Source of the DNA: Dermatemys mawii
Lineage: Eukaryota; Chordata; Testudines; Dermatemydidae
DNA: 64,000 nt
Direction of reading: 5' to 3'
NCBI GenBank assembly: GCA_007922305.1
Contig: ML677358.1
Location: 12,479,343 to 12,543,342, forward strand
Part shown: positions 47,795 to 58,657 of the stretch, in pieces
Layout of the letters: each line of letters begins with the position of its first letter
Position numbering within the stretch: position 1 is the stretch's first letter
Notes under the pieces: model-generated
Told to the model about the DNA's origin: nothing
What the model saw: only the letters and a program-made list of their open reading frames with translations
Database searches by the model: none
Program-made: the position numbers and the translations under genes

Positions 47795-50370
47795 TTTGAA
47801 GGGAAAGTACAGGCTATTAAGCTGTTCTGCAATGGGAAACAATAGTATGGGGCCACTGAGCCTGCAGAGGTGTATTAAAATTCACCTAATCTCCTTTCCC
47901 AGGCGCACACGGTTCTATTTCTAGACAATTAAAACCATCTGTTCTCCTGCAGGTACGAAGCACCATTCCACTATTATTGTGGCCAAGACCTGTCATGTAT
48001 TAATTTGATGTTCCAATAATTTACATTGAACGTTTTATGCAGCTCGTTATACACACACACAAAAATCCAACATTAATTCAAGGTGAAGACTAGAAAACGT
48101 TATCACACAGAAATTGGGAAATTCTGAGTTAAGGTTTTTTTTGTACTTCTGCCTCTTTGAATATATCAATGACAGAACTGTTATGTGGCTGTAGAACGAA
48201 CAATAGATAGGCTCTTCTTACACTGCAGAGAGGCACAAGTGAATCAAAACAAAGCTTATAAATATCAGTCAACAAAATTCATCAAGGTTTGACGGCTGTT
48301 TGGCATGAGCTGGAGATCTGAATCCAGTGTCTAATGGAGCAGCATCAACACAAAAAGAAACCAGTGAAACAGGCACCTTCAGTCTCAGAGGTCAAAGAAT
48401 GAAAGGCTTTGAGGTGATGGGGACGACTCGCTTACTCCTTGGGCTGCCCATTCACAACAGATTGGAGCATGCCAATGAGGGGAAACTTGCACACAGATTC
48501 TGGGTAAGTGTGGGAGAGGAGAGGGAGAGGGCTTGGGGGAAGTGTGCCAGGAGACACAGCAAATGAAGTGGTGTACAAAAGCCACTTCATGGATGGCCCT
48601 GACCTTCAATAGATCTCAGAGGATCTGCCAGATTTGGGAGCAGACCTAGTCCATAGAAGGCAGTCTCCAAAAGAGCAGTTGGGGGGGAACTCGTTGAGAG
48701 GGATGCTTGCAGGAATTTCGGCCATCACAGCCCAACTTTCATTTCTTTTGCTGAGAGTAACCAGAAACAACATATCATAGATGTCTGCCTTGTACTCCTG
48801 CCAGCAAAGCAGCTGTCGTCTTCTACACCTGCAGCACTCAAGGCCCCATCTTAAACTACATATTAGGTGACCATTTGTTTGTTTTTTAAAATCTACACAT
48901 TTAAAAGGAAGTACTCACTTGGTTCTAAGATGATCTAACATCTCAAGCTCTTAGGGCTCCTTTACCACCAATTGGAAGGGTTCATGTATTACTAGTACTG
49001 CAGAAAAGCTTCTTGTAAGACAAATATCACATTTATAAGGGGTCTTTCAGGCAAAATATTTCAAAGCACTGTGGATGAAAATACAATAAACAGGTTTCAC
49101 AACAGTTAGTGAGCAAAGCAGAAGGTTTTTATTTTGCTTTTATCTGTCTCCAAGGGACCATCGGTTGAAAAGCTGTTAGGAGTTCCACCACCTGAGTGCC
49201 TTTTAAGCAAGTGTTCTTGCATCTGCTGAATTTTATCTAATAGAGGCCACATGAGGATCAAGCCAGAAAAAGAAAAACTGGCACACAGGAGTTAAAGGCC
49301 TCTGCAAATTATTACGGGCATGAGTCAGAGGATGCCAGTAAATTTTCAAACTGAGGTGGTGCTTCACAGGGAGTTGACGTAAGGAGGTTGTTGTTACTAG
49401 TTCTGGTCTGAATACGAACAGCTGAATCCAAAGCCACGGAGTAGCTGGAGACATTGAAAAATGAAAGGCCATAATAGTGACAAAAAGCCAGGAGAGAAAA
49501 CAAGCACTACCATTACTAGTCACACAGCACTGAACTTGGCCAGTGACGGGTACTGCCCCGAGGGTACCAAACACTGGAACTTGTGCAACCACCTTCTCAC
49601 ACTATGGTCATGGAGCTGAACAAGTTATGGAGAAACTTCTAGCCAAACATTTAGGCAATTTTTTGTTGTTGTTGAAGAAATGAACACACAAGGTATATTA
49701 TTAAGTTGGATTTTCGTGAAGTTCTGCAAACTTGCACACCTTGCAGGCAGCTAGGAAATGTACCTGATTTTAGTATCACAGACTTGAGCCAAGGTTTTTC
49801 ATGAGCCACTTTTCCTTGTCATTCTCATTTTCTTTCTATGGCATTCATGAAATATTATGGGCTCCCTCTGGTGGTCAATGATACCTCTATAGACAATAAC
49901 AAGAGTGTCTCTCAGTGGATCAGCTGTCTACTTTCTATTTCAGAGCAGAATCAACTGGAAGCCAGCTGGGGTTCTATTGATTAAGAATTCTATTCCCCTC
50001 TCCCCCAACAACAGAGTCACTCATTCTTACCATTAAAAAAAATTAAATCAGTACTGAGAGCTGATCACGCAAGACAAGACAAGTTATTCAAAAACAACAA
50101 CAATTAAGCCATATGAAAATATCTAGAAAAATATCAGCCATTTGGTCAACAAAGCACAATTCGGGATTAACTGCTGTCCTATCCCTCTATTCAACCCTGA
50201 TTTGAGGCTCCTGAATGTGACTTTACAATATCTAGGACAAGGGTCACTAACTTTGAGTCTCATTTAACTTGATCGTTTATCATGGTTAACCCCTTTCTTC
50301 AGGAGATTGTTTTTCCAGCTCTCACATCTTCATATGTGTCTGAATTGTTCTTTTTCCCTAGCCTGGCTGA
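47795..50370. other. Unique intronic sequence
   Basis: Nothing recognised. Confidence 0.4.
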
Positions 50371-50374
50371 TTTC

Positions 50375-51236
50375 CCTTAGGAAGTATTTTGAATCAAGCA
50401 ACAGCATCCCAGCCTGATAATGAAGGTATGGAGGACAGCAAGAAAAGCTCTCTTTCTATAGAAGATGCAAAGAAGAATTACATGAAACACAAACATATAC
50501 CAAACATTGCAAATAAAGTTACAATAGCTAACACAAGTATTGCTTTAAAACCAAATACGGATCCAAATAAAAGGAAGGATCACCCAACGTTGGCCTATCT
50601 TCTGAAGAGGGTGGAATTAAGCCTATGAACTTGATTCTCTCCTGTGACCAAGTTCCACTCAGTTCTGGCTTGTTGGCCCCAACGAGAGTTGGAGCAGCTT
50701 CCAGGCAGCCTTATCTTGGACCACTGACCAAGGGTCCTTAATTGACACTGTAGAAGTGGAAGATTGCCCTGATTCAGTCCCTCACCTATGCGCAAGGCAC
50801 TGGCATAATGCGGCACACCTGCATCTGCCAGTAACTCTCCTCCTACAGTGGAATCCTCTACTGGCCTATGGCAGCCAGTTTCTGGCCCCTTTGCACCTCC
50901 TGACTAGTGCAGAAAGGCCAGATCTGAGTATAGATTCTGGTCTTAGCTTCTAAAGATGTGACATATCCCTGCAGTTCCAGATGACTTCAATGACATTTGC
51001 AGGTGATCAGCGCTGTTGGGGACCAGAGTATTTAACTAAGGGTCGGAGAGGAATTCAGTATTCCGCAGCAAAGAATATTGGAGGAAAGGCTGCTACAACA
51101 AATAAAAATAGCTGTCAGCTGAATTTCGGACAAACTGAAACATCTTCAGTTTTATATAAGGAGAAGCATGGTCGCCTTCACCAACTTAACGAAGCACTCG
51201 ACTCTCTGGAGGAAGAGTACCATGCAATTACTGATT
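50375..51236 (+). other. Unidentified stretch with two coding-like frames
   Basis: A frame at 50389-50628 gives a Lys/Asn/Ser-rich peptide and follows a 'tttcccttag' acceptor-like sequence at about 50368-50379. A second frame, 50981-51238, ends with a hydrophilic coiled-coil-like stretch (GRLHQLNEALDSLEEEYHAI). I do not recognise a family, and the DNA between holds several stops. Options are a decayed retrocopy, an unrelated small exon, or chance. The second frame stops just before the hAT element at 51245. Confidence 0.2.
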
Positions 51237-51244
51237 GATGGGAG

Positions 51245-51497
51245 CAGGGGCGGCTCCACATGTTTTGCCGCCCCAAGCGTGGCAGTCCCACGGTTTTGGT
51301 GGCGTTTCTGCGAGTGGTCCGTCGGTCCCGCAGCTTCAGCTTATCCGCAGCTGAACTGCTGTGGGACCAGAGGACCTCCCGCAGAAATGCCGCCGAAGGC
51401 CTCCTGACTGATGACCTAACAGCTACCTTCAAGCCGCCCCCCACGGCTTGCTGCCTCAGGCACACACTTGGTGCACTGGTGCCTGGAGCCACCCCTG
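51245..51497. mobile_element. 253-bp hAT-type MITE, CAGGGGCGGCTCCA family
   Basis: Left CAGGGGCGGCTCCACATG and right GTGCCTGGAGCCACCCCTG are inverted ends. Flanking octamers GATGGGAG (51237-51244) and GATGGGAA (51498-51505) match at 7 of 8. The interior is GC-rich with a further inverted pair around 'cccgcagcttcagcttatccgcagctgaactgctgtggga'. No coding capacity. Confidence 0.88.
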
Positions 51498-51595
51498 GAT
51501 GGGAATCAAGATTGGTAGCAGGTTCAAAGTAACTGCTTATCACCAGTCGCCTCCCAGAAGCTTTTCTTCATCCTTTTTCCTTACAAATTACTCTA

Positions 51596-51735
51596 CTCTG
51601 ATGAGAGGGGTAGCCGTGTTAGTCTGGATCTGCATAAGCAACGAAGAGTCTTGTAACACCTTATAGACTAACAGATTTTAGGGATCATGAGCTTTCGTGG
51701 GCTAAGACCCACTTCATCAGATGAATGTTGTGGAA
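51596..51735 (+). mobile_element. SINE-like dispersed repeat
   Basis: 'gatgagaggggtagccgtgttagtctggatctgcataagcaacgaagagtcttgtaacaccttatagactaacagattttagggatcatgagctttcgtgggctaagacccacttcatcagatgaatg' is the fullest copy here of a unit I recognise from turtle genomes. Partial copies lie at 18588 and 36320. I do not assign a promoter type or family name with certainty. Confidence 0.75.
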
Positions 51736-51739
51736 ATCT

Positions 51740-53630
51740 GCAGAGGCAGGTATAAATACCCGGCAAGAAAGCAAGGTAAATTCAATCGCGTGGGGGGAGG
51801 AGGGGGGTGTGTGAAGCCCACTTCCGGTACTCGGATTGCAACAAGTATTTCACCAGCACACAGAAAACTTATTTTGAATCTCTTCCCCCAACTCATCCAA
51901 GCAAATCTATAGGCCCTTTAACAGACTGGTGGCTCACCCACGTGACAAGAGAGACTCTTGGATCTCAGTTGCCTTTTGTACTTAGAAGGCTTTTTCAGTG
52001 CTTAACACTGAACTCAGCAGGCATCAACAGTACCCTCCTGATTACAAGTACTCTGGTTAACACATTTTTGCAGCTCAAGACCTCAATCCTGCAGTGAGCT
52101 GTGTGCACCCAGAGGCCCACTGACTTTGCCAGCTCTGGTCCCAAGGCGATCATTTGCCTTATCGGGAGAAGGAATGCACAGAACAGGGATGAAGAGCATC
52201 AGGTCAGCTCTTGTTAGTTGGGAACACCCAGGGAATAAAGTTAATTTTCCCCCTCCTCTGAGCCAAAATCTACATGAGAAAAATAAAAGGCCTTTCTTCC
52301 AGACTTTCCCTGACATTCTGATATGGGCTGAAATAACCCTGATTTAACTAATCTAGTCTGGTCGCAAGACAATGAGACCAGACATGGAGCATAAAGGCCG
52401 TTCACATTAGCTAACCACTAGCAAATAAATAAAATTACTACAATTGCGTTAATGCATTTTAAACAGCCACGAGTCAAATATTTTATAGGCTATTATGCAT
52501 AATTTTAAAGCTTAACATCAAAAGGAAAAAATACCACTGTTTTTGTCTCATGAGTAAGGAATAATGCTGGGAACCAGACTGTGATAGTTTTCGTGTCCAG
52601 TATGCTGGGAAAATCCCAGAATACATTTTTTTATCTATTGTATTTCCAAATACTGGAACTTTCAGCTTTTTATACAAAAGTAATTTCATCTTAATCAGTG
52701 CTGTTTAGGTAGACTTTGATTTCTGTACAAGAGTAAAAATACACTCATATGGAAGCTTTTGACCTCAAATGTTAAAATTATCCCTCCGTGCACAATGTAC
52801 AAGCAGCTTACATATTGTCCTAAAGAGATTAGTCAATGCTGATTATAGTCAATAATGATTGAATAAATGTTTTAAAGAAAATTCAGTACTTCCATGCATT
52901 TTCCATCATCAAACATTGTGCAATCTAGCTTATCTTCACAATACATCTGTGCAAAAAAAAATTAGAAATGCTCCATAAGGCACATCACATAAACGATTTA
53001 CTATAACAGCTGAATATTTTGAGTGTATTTGTGTAAATGTGATTCCCACGCAGACTAACAGAAGATGTTTATTGTTTCTGAAGAGCGTGCTCTTTCAAAA
53101 CAAAACAGGAAGATCTTGATTGTCTAGGAAGTTCATTAAACTGTGTGAAGGAATTTAAACAGTCAGTGAGAATTTTCCTATGCAGAGAAATACTGGAGAA
53201 GCCACTCTAGCATCTTAAAAGAAGGTGGTGATACAGCTTTTAATTATCACACCGATGTTTAAACTGCAGAGGTTTCGCTATGTCTTTTTCAGAATGTCTT
53301 GCAGCGTACTATGTAGGGCACACAGGTCAGTAGATCTGTTAGAGTAAAACAATTATTTAATAGTGCACACAGCTCCCCCATTCAACCCCCAAACACCATA
53401 GCTATGTAAACACACAAATGCAAGCCAAGGAAAGTTAATCCAGTTGAGCAGAAGAGGGCACTTCATTTTTGGAGATTATTTAAACTCGTTAGCATGTTCC
53501 ATGTAATATAAAGGAGCAGCTAAAAGAAAGAAGAGGAATGTGGGTAGTATTAACCCAGTAAGACTGTCAACAATTTACCAACAGTCAAACTTTGGTGCTG
53601 ATAGTATTAAGAAGTTGTCACTGTTCCACA
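51740..53630. other. Unique intronic sequence left of exon 2
   Basis: No further exon or element recognised. Confidence 0.4.
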
Positions 53631-53633
53631 TAC

Positions 53634-53703
53634 CTGGTGGGCAGACACATTCAGATGGAGCCTCTCGCACTGTTCGCAGCTTGGCTAATCCTTCACCCAG
53701 TTT
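53634..53703 (-). CDS. COL23A1: COL23A1 exon 2 (linker before first collagenous domain)
   Basis: Seen: a 70-nt minus-strand exon encoding KLGEGLAKLRTVREAPSECV followed by CPP and the first base of a glycine codon. It enters in phase 0 and leaves in phase 1. The acceptor is a long T/C tract ending in GGACAG (53743-53704) and the donor is GTATGT (53633-53628). Known: the matching human COL23A1 stretch, recalled from memory, ends in REAPSECVCPPG and is followed by Gly-X-Y repeats. COL25A1 has a similar REAPSEC segment but continues NCPAG, and COL13A1 differs more, so COL23A1 fits best. The two cysteines immediately before the collagen repeat may form interchain disulfides (inference). The frame is intact with no disabling change. 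The copy appears to have one residue more than my recalled human sequence near its start. Confidence 0.87.
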
Positions 53704-53743
53704 CTGTCCAGAGGGAGAGGGAAGGGGGAAAAAAAAAAAAAGA
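53704..53743 (-). promoter_or_regulatory. Splice acceptor tract of COL23A1 exon 2
   Basis: On the minus strand about 14 T bases followed by a C/T tract (CCCCCTTCCCTCTCCCTCT) end in GGACAG immediately before the AAA lysine codon. An unusually long and uninterrupted pyrimidine tract for a short exon. Confidence 0.85.
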
Positions 53744-53744
53744 T

Positions 53745-54320
53745 ATTTAGAGAATAAATATATATTCACTGCACGTGCAGAAAGGGCCAAGTTACAAAAC
53801 AAATCCTTTTCATGCTATGGACAAATAACTCCACCTCCATTTCATCAATCCAGTTTAACAATAGCTTCTTTTAAAACAACATGCAAGATGTTTAAAATTG
53901 GTCAGTCTGCCACCCTTACTCATGGAGAGTAAAACCTTTCCCCTTGGAAAGCAAAAATGTTAGTTGCCACATAAGAGACTACTCAAGCATGGCAGAATCT
54001 GGCCCAAAGATGTTATAAATACTTTATATAAGACACCCCCTCAGCAGATCCAATGCAGGATGATAACAGGGCAGTGAGGTTTAAGTTGTAAAGGTGATGC
54101 TCTCAGCCTCCAAAGGGAGTCTACTGTGCTTCTCAATCTCTAGCACCTCTTGTAAGATGACTAGAAGAGTGATTTATGTGCCCCAAGAGGGCACCTTTGC
54201 AAGGCAAGCACAAAACTGCTTCAAGGGATCAGGTTACACAGGAGTTAAGGGCCAAGAAGGCCACACAGAATTATCCTCATACCTTTTTGTCTGTCTAAAA
54301 AATATATAAAGAGGAACAAT
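53745..54320. other. Intron 1 sequence without recognised features
   Basis: Short frames only. Confidence 0.4.
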
Positions 54321-54322
54321 AT

Positions 54323-55335
54323 ATCATAGAATAATAGAATGTAGGGCTGGAAGGGACCTCGGAAGTCCTGCCTCCTGCACTGTGGCAGGACAAGGAAATC
54401 TAGGCCATGCCTTACAGGCATTTATCAACTTGTTTTTAGATGCTACCAACAATGGGAACTCCACGATCTCTCCTGGAAGCTTATTCCAGAGGTTAAACTA
54501 CCCTTACAGTTTGAAAGCTTTTCCTAATATCTAACCTAAATCTCCCTTGCAGCAGAGTAAGCCCATTACTTCTTGTCTCACCTTCAGTGGACATGGAAAA
54601 CAATCGATCACCGTCCTCTTTATAAGAGCCCTTGCAGAGGTGTTCTAGGAATTTAAATTTGGCCGTCTCTGGAGAGACACATTCTGTGCCCTCACCAGAG
54701 CCCCGGGGCCAGAGGAGCTCTGTGCCCCCACTGCAGCTCTGGAGGAGTTATGCCCCAGCTAATCATTGGGGGAGAGGCATGCCCCTGCTTTCTCCACCCC
54801 CTTTTGCACACCCCTGAGTCCTTAACAAATTAGGAGATTTATCAGGTCTCCTGAGTTGTCTTTTCTCGCTATTAAACAGGCCCAGTTTTTTCAACCTTTC
54901 CATATAGATCAAGTTTTCTAAACAATTAATAATTTTTGTTGCTCTCCTCTGGACTCTTTCCAATTCGCCCACATCCTACCTAAACTGTGGTGCCCAGAAC
55001 TGGACACAGTAGACAGCACTGGTGGGTCCCCAGCTGGAGCAGAATGGGACAATTACCTCCAGTGTCTTAGATACAAGAGTCCTGTTAATATACCCCAGAA
55101 TCACATTAGCCCTTTTTGCAGCCACATCACATTGACAAGTCATGTTCAGTTTATGGTCCACTAAAACCTCTAGGGCCTTTTCAGCAGTAGTACTACCTAG
55201 CCAGGTATTCCCCTGGTGTAGCTGGGCACTTGATTTTTCCATCCTAAGTGATGTACTTTGCAATTGTCTTTACTGAATTCCATCTTGTTGAATTGAGACC
55301 AATTCTCCAATTTGTCTGGATCATTTTCAATTTTA
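54323..55335 (-). mobile_element. CR1 LINE, decayed ORF2 C-terminal half and 3' tail
   Basis: On the minus strand the 3' terminus is at 54323 ('...attctattattctatgat'). Reading upstream, ORF2 text is still legible: LERVQRRATKIINCL near 54920-54965 and an ALEVLVDHKLNMTCQCDVAA segment near 55120-55180. Frames are broken by stops and indels. A GC-rich stretch of about 160 bp at 54658-54818 does not fit CR1 and looks like a small insertion. The element continues at 56130-56330 beyond a larger insertion. Confidence 0.88.
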
Positions 55336-56128
55336 AACCGTCTGGCCTGCAGGACCCTTCCCTCTGGCCCCCAAGCTCCTATCAGGAGAGCAGGGTCGGG
55401 ACAGGCTTGCAGAGGAGCCAGCCCAACTCCCCAACAGCACGGTGAGCAGGACAGAGGCTAGCCCCTAGTCCCTCCCCTTCTGCTCCACTCTCTCCCTGCC
55501 TTCCCTGCAGTCACAATACCCCCAGCACCTGGACAGCGTGGCTGCAGCTTTGTCTGAGCAGCACGGCTATAGCGCCACCAAACCTGGTGCTCCAGGGTGG
55601 CACGGTCAGGGGGGTGGTCAAGGGGTCTGGCCCTGCTGCTGGGGACAGGCACAGAGCAAGCCAGGGCCCCTCTCCACCTCCAGCATGCTTGGACCCTGTC
55701 CTCAGCAGCCAATCCCAGACAGGGAGTGAGTCCTGTCCGACTGCCAGGGAGAGCAGCCAAACAAACAAGGGAAACACACAGGGAAATGACTGAGCTCCCC
55801 TTTCCACCACCCCACAGGTGACGTGTGGGAGGGGAGAACAAGGAGAGCTGGCTAGGGGGTGGAGGGGTCCTGGGTGTGTGTGCAGAGGGTAGGGAGCAGG
55901 GGTGTTTGGATAGGATGGAGGAGTCCCAGGGGCAGTCAGGGGTGGGGAATGGGTGTGGGGGGAGGTTGGATGACAGTGCGTGTTCCAGGAGGCTGGATAA
56001 GTGGGCAGGGGGCCAGGCCATGCCTCACTGTTTGGGGAGGCATAGCCTCCCCCAGTCTTTCCTACCCAGCCATCCATACAATTTCTGAACCCAATGTGGC
56101 TCAAGAGCCAAAAGGTTTGCCCATCCCT
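55336..56128. mobile_element. GC-rich hAT-like insertion splitting the CR1
   Basis: The right end, read inward, is CAGGGATGGGCAAACCTTTTGGCTCTTGAGCC, clearly the same terminal family as the GC-rich hAT elements at 19056 and 58658. The left border is unclear and I found no target duplication, so the left end may be deleted. The interior is GC-rich and produces frames of nearly 200 codons on both strands that are compositional. Confidence 0.7.
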
Positions 56129-56335
56129 GCTCTACTCCATTAACCAAGTCATTAATGGAAATATTAACTAGTTCTGGACCCAGAACTGACTTGTAGGACA
56201 CCACTAAACACGCCTCCCCAATTTGACAGCAAACCATTGAGAACTACTCTTTGAGTATGGTCTTTCAACCCGCTGTGCACCGATCGTTTAGTAATTTCAT
56301 CTAGATGATTTTCTCCAAGCTTACTTATAAGCTAT
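56129..56335 (-). mobile_element. CR1 LINE, ORF2 reverse-transcriptase segment (continuation)
   Basis: The minus strand reads KSVLGPELVNISINDLVNGV near 56136-56200, the degenerate form of the CR1 reverse-transcriptase stretch with SVLGP. It is colinear with the segment ending at 55335, so one CR1 copy was split by the insertion. Confidence 0.85.
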
Positions 56336-56339
56336 ATTG

Positions 56340-56719
56340 CTTTCTACAAGTTTATGGGACACTGAAAACATTAGACACTATTTGTTCTCCTCCTTCAGCA
56401 GACATCAGCACAGTACTGATACTTATTCTTTAACAGGGAATATTTGGACCAAAAGTTTTCCTCCAGCTTGTCACAAACCATGGGAAACAACCTATTCACA
56501 GAGATATAAAAATGTCCCCTAGAAAGTCATCATAATAAATCCATGGTGGTAGCACCGATGGTATATTACGTGACTGTATATTTTAAGCGCATGTTATTTG
56601 CATATATGTAGATATTTCTGTTGGTTTCAGGCACACAGTAGAACAATTACACCTACAGGGTGCTGCACTGATGGAAGGATGCAAACTGCTTGAGTTTTAA
56701 AATTGTTTTCTCCAAACAC

Positions 56720-56784
<65 letters not shown>

Positions 56785-57905
56785 GTCATATATTAAAAAT
56801 CCCTCCTCTTTTTTTGGACACAGAGCATGGAAGCTGCTGCCTCATTTTCAAACATTCTGTAATACTACAACAGCTTTACAACATCTATTAGAGAAAACAA
56901 GGGCACACATGCAATACATCTATCACAATAGGAGGTTTGTAAATATTATCCAGTAGGAGCCCAATCCAAAGTCCCTGGAAGTAATAGAGAAGTTCCCACT
57001 GATCTAAATGGGTTTTGAATCAGACCCCAACATGGCGATCACTGATTTTGCTGAGGAGAGGGGAGAGAGGAACAGATCTATTAAAATGTTTTGTTCAAGT
57101 TAACCCTTTGCCTTAGTTCCTTATCTGTCATCTGAAAATGCCCCCAAAACACCTGTGTTTAAAACTTTGGTCAATCTTGCCTGGCTAGGAGAAATCCCCT
57201 TGTCCAGAAGCTTGGGATAGCCACATAACTCAGTCCAGACACAGGACACCTAATTATTCACTGCTTTCAAGACAAGCTGCTGACTTGCACTTAAGACTGA
57301 CAAGCCAGCACTCCTGACCCAAAGCTGAAAGCGTCCCTACTGTCCTATGGGTGAACAAGTATTTTTACTGACACAGTGCAGTGCTTGAAATTGTACATAC
57401 ATTAGTATTGGTTTGGATTGTAGAGCTATATAGCCATGTATTATAAAACTGCACAAATTTCTAAAAAGTTCAGGCAAGAACAAGAATTGTCTAAACTATC
57501 AACCACATACTGCAGTTTGAGCATTACAGGTGAGTCATTTATAACTTTTATCATCATCCTGATTACAAAATTGATGAAACTGCCCAGGGCAAGAATGTAA
57601 ATTATCACATTCTTGATCCATTTGTTAGGGATAGATATCTTGGGGAGTAAGGAAAAGATCTGCATCTCTTTAATTCTGAAATGAGTGTTGGGTTCTTCCA
57701 CTGAATCTTCCTAATCATTAAACTGATTGAACACTATATGGCTAATAAGGAACAATAAATGCATTGCGAACTAAACTGTCCTCCTCTGTTTACAACTAAA
57801 TATTTTTTTAATCCTCACATTAAAACTTTCATGCATGAGAACTATGCATTTTGAATTCAAGCTTTTGTTAAGAAGCAATGGAGATATGATTAAATACATA
57901 GTGTA
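56340..57905. other. Intron 1 sequence, no gene recognised
   Basis: Only the AT microsatellite stands out. Confidence 0.4.
56722..56783. repeat. (AT)n microsatellite, about 62 bp
   Basis: Alternating AT with a single 'aaat' interruption at 56751-56755. Self-complementary. Confidence 0.95.
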
Positions 57906-57911
57906 TTAGAG

Positions 57912-58316
57912 CAGTGACTCTCAATCTTTCAGATTATTTTATCCCCCTTCAGAAGTCTGATTTGTCTTGTGTACGCCCAACTTTCACCTCATTTTGTAAG
58001 TGACTTGCTTACAAAATCAGACAAAAATACAAAAGTGTCACAGGAAACTATTACTAAAAAATTGTTTACTTTCTCATTTTTACCATATAATTATCAAACA
58101 AATTGATTGGAATATAAATATTGTACTTTCATGTCAGTGTATAGTATATAGAGCTGTATAAAGTTATTGCCTATATGAAATAGTTTGTACTGATTTTACT
58201 AATGCTTTGATGTTACCTGTTGTAAAACTAGGCAAATATGTAGATGAGCTAATGTACCCCGTGAAAGACCTCAGTGTACCCCCAGAGGTACATGTACCCC
58301 TGGTTGAGAACTACTG
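57912..58316. mobile_element. 405-bp hAT-type element, CAGTGGTTCTCAA family
   Basis: Left CAGTGACTCTCAATCTTTCAG and right GGTACATGTACCCCTGGTTGAGAACTACTG (CAGTAGTTCTCAACCAGGGG inward) give the inverted terminus of the hAT 'CAGTGGTTCTCAAAC' group. The AT-rich interior has no coding frame. Outer octamers (TATTAGAG, AGTACACT) do not match, consistent with an old copy. Confidence 0.8.
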
Positions 58317-58624
58317 AGTACACTGTACTATGAATCTATAGAATGTTTTCATTAAAGAGCAATGTAAACTCTCAGTGAGGTTCTATGTAAATAAGACATC
58401 ACAGAACACTAGTGTATGGAATGTGTATTTAGAGGGTCAAATTTACAAAAGCATGCATGAAGTCCTGAGGGTTTACAACTAAATGGGTGCATAAACCCCA
58501 ATTTGGGCACCAGGATATTTGTTTTGCACACAAACTTCAGGAGGTTGAGTTTTATATATTTACTCATTGTTCGAATCATCTCTCAGAGAAGTGTGGGGAG
58601 GTGGAGGAAATCCTATCATCAAGC

Positions 58625-58657
58625 CTCATCTAAGACCAGGGCCCCATTGTGCTAGAC
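58625..58657 (+). mobile_element. CORE-SINE/MIR-type repeat, left part
   Basis: 'agaccagggccccattgtgctagac' is the start of the dispersed tail. It is split by the hAT at 58658 and continues at 59416. Confidence 0.75.

Larger units (their letters stand above)
1..53633 (-). other. COL23A1: Part of COL23A1 intron 2 (runs off the left edge)
   Basis: The GTATGT donor of exon 2 opens an intron that continues to the left edge, since no Gly-X-Y coding exon was seen on the minus strand downstream. Inference: a large intron 2, in line with my recollection that COL23A1 is a very long gene in vertebrates with large early introns. No independent gene was recognised inside it. A small or fast-evolving non-coding RNA cannot be excluded by reading alone. 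Confidence 0.65.

Noticed and set aside
1..53633. A third COL23A1 exon with Gly-X-Y repeats
   Set aside because: None seen on the minus strand; proline- and glycine-rich translations here all fall in GC-rich repeats or C-rich tracts without splice-bounded exons.
53634..53703. Assignment to COL25A1 or COL13A1
   Set aside because: COL25A1 has NCPAG after REAPSEC and COL13A1 differs more in this stretch; VCPPG and the exon 1 residues fit COL23A1 better. Based on recalled sequences.
53728..53742. Poly-A run as a retroposon tail
   Set aside because: On the minus strand it is the T-rich part of the exon 2 splice acceptor tract.
53575..53802. Frame of 75 codons covering exon 2 as a stand-alone gene
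   Set aside because: It reads through both splice sites; only 53634-53703 is supported.
55458..56143. Frames of 187 and 197 codons (minus) and others on the plus strand
   Set aside because: They lie in the GC-rich hAT-like insertion within CR1; composition-driven and mutually overlapping.
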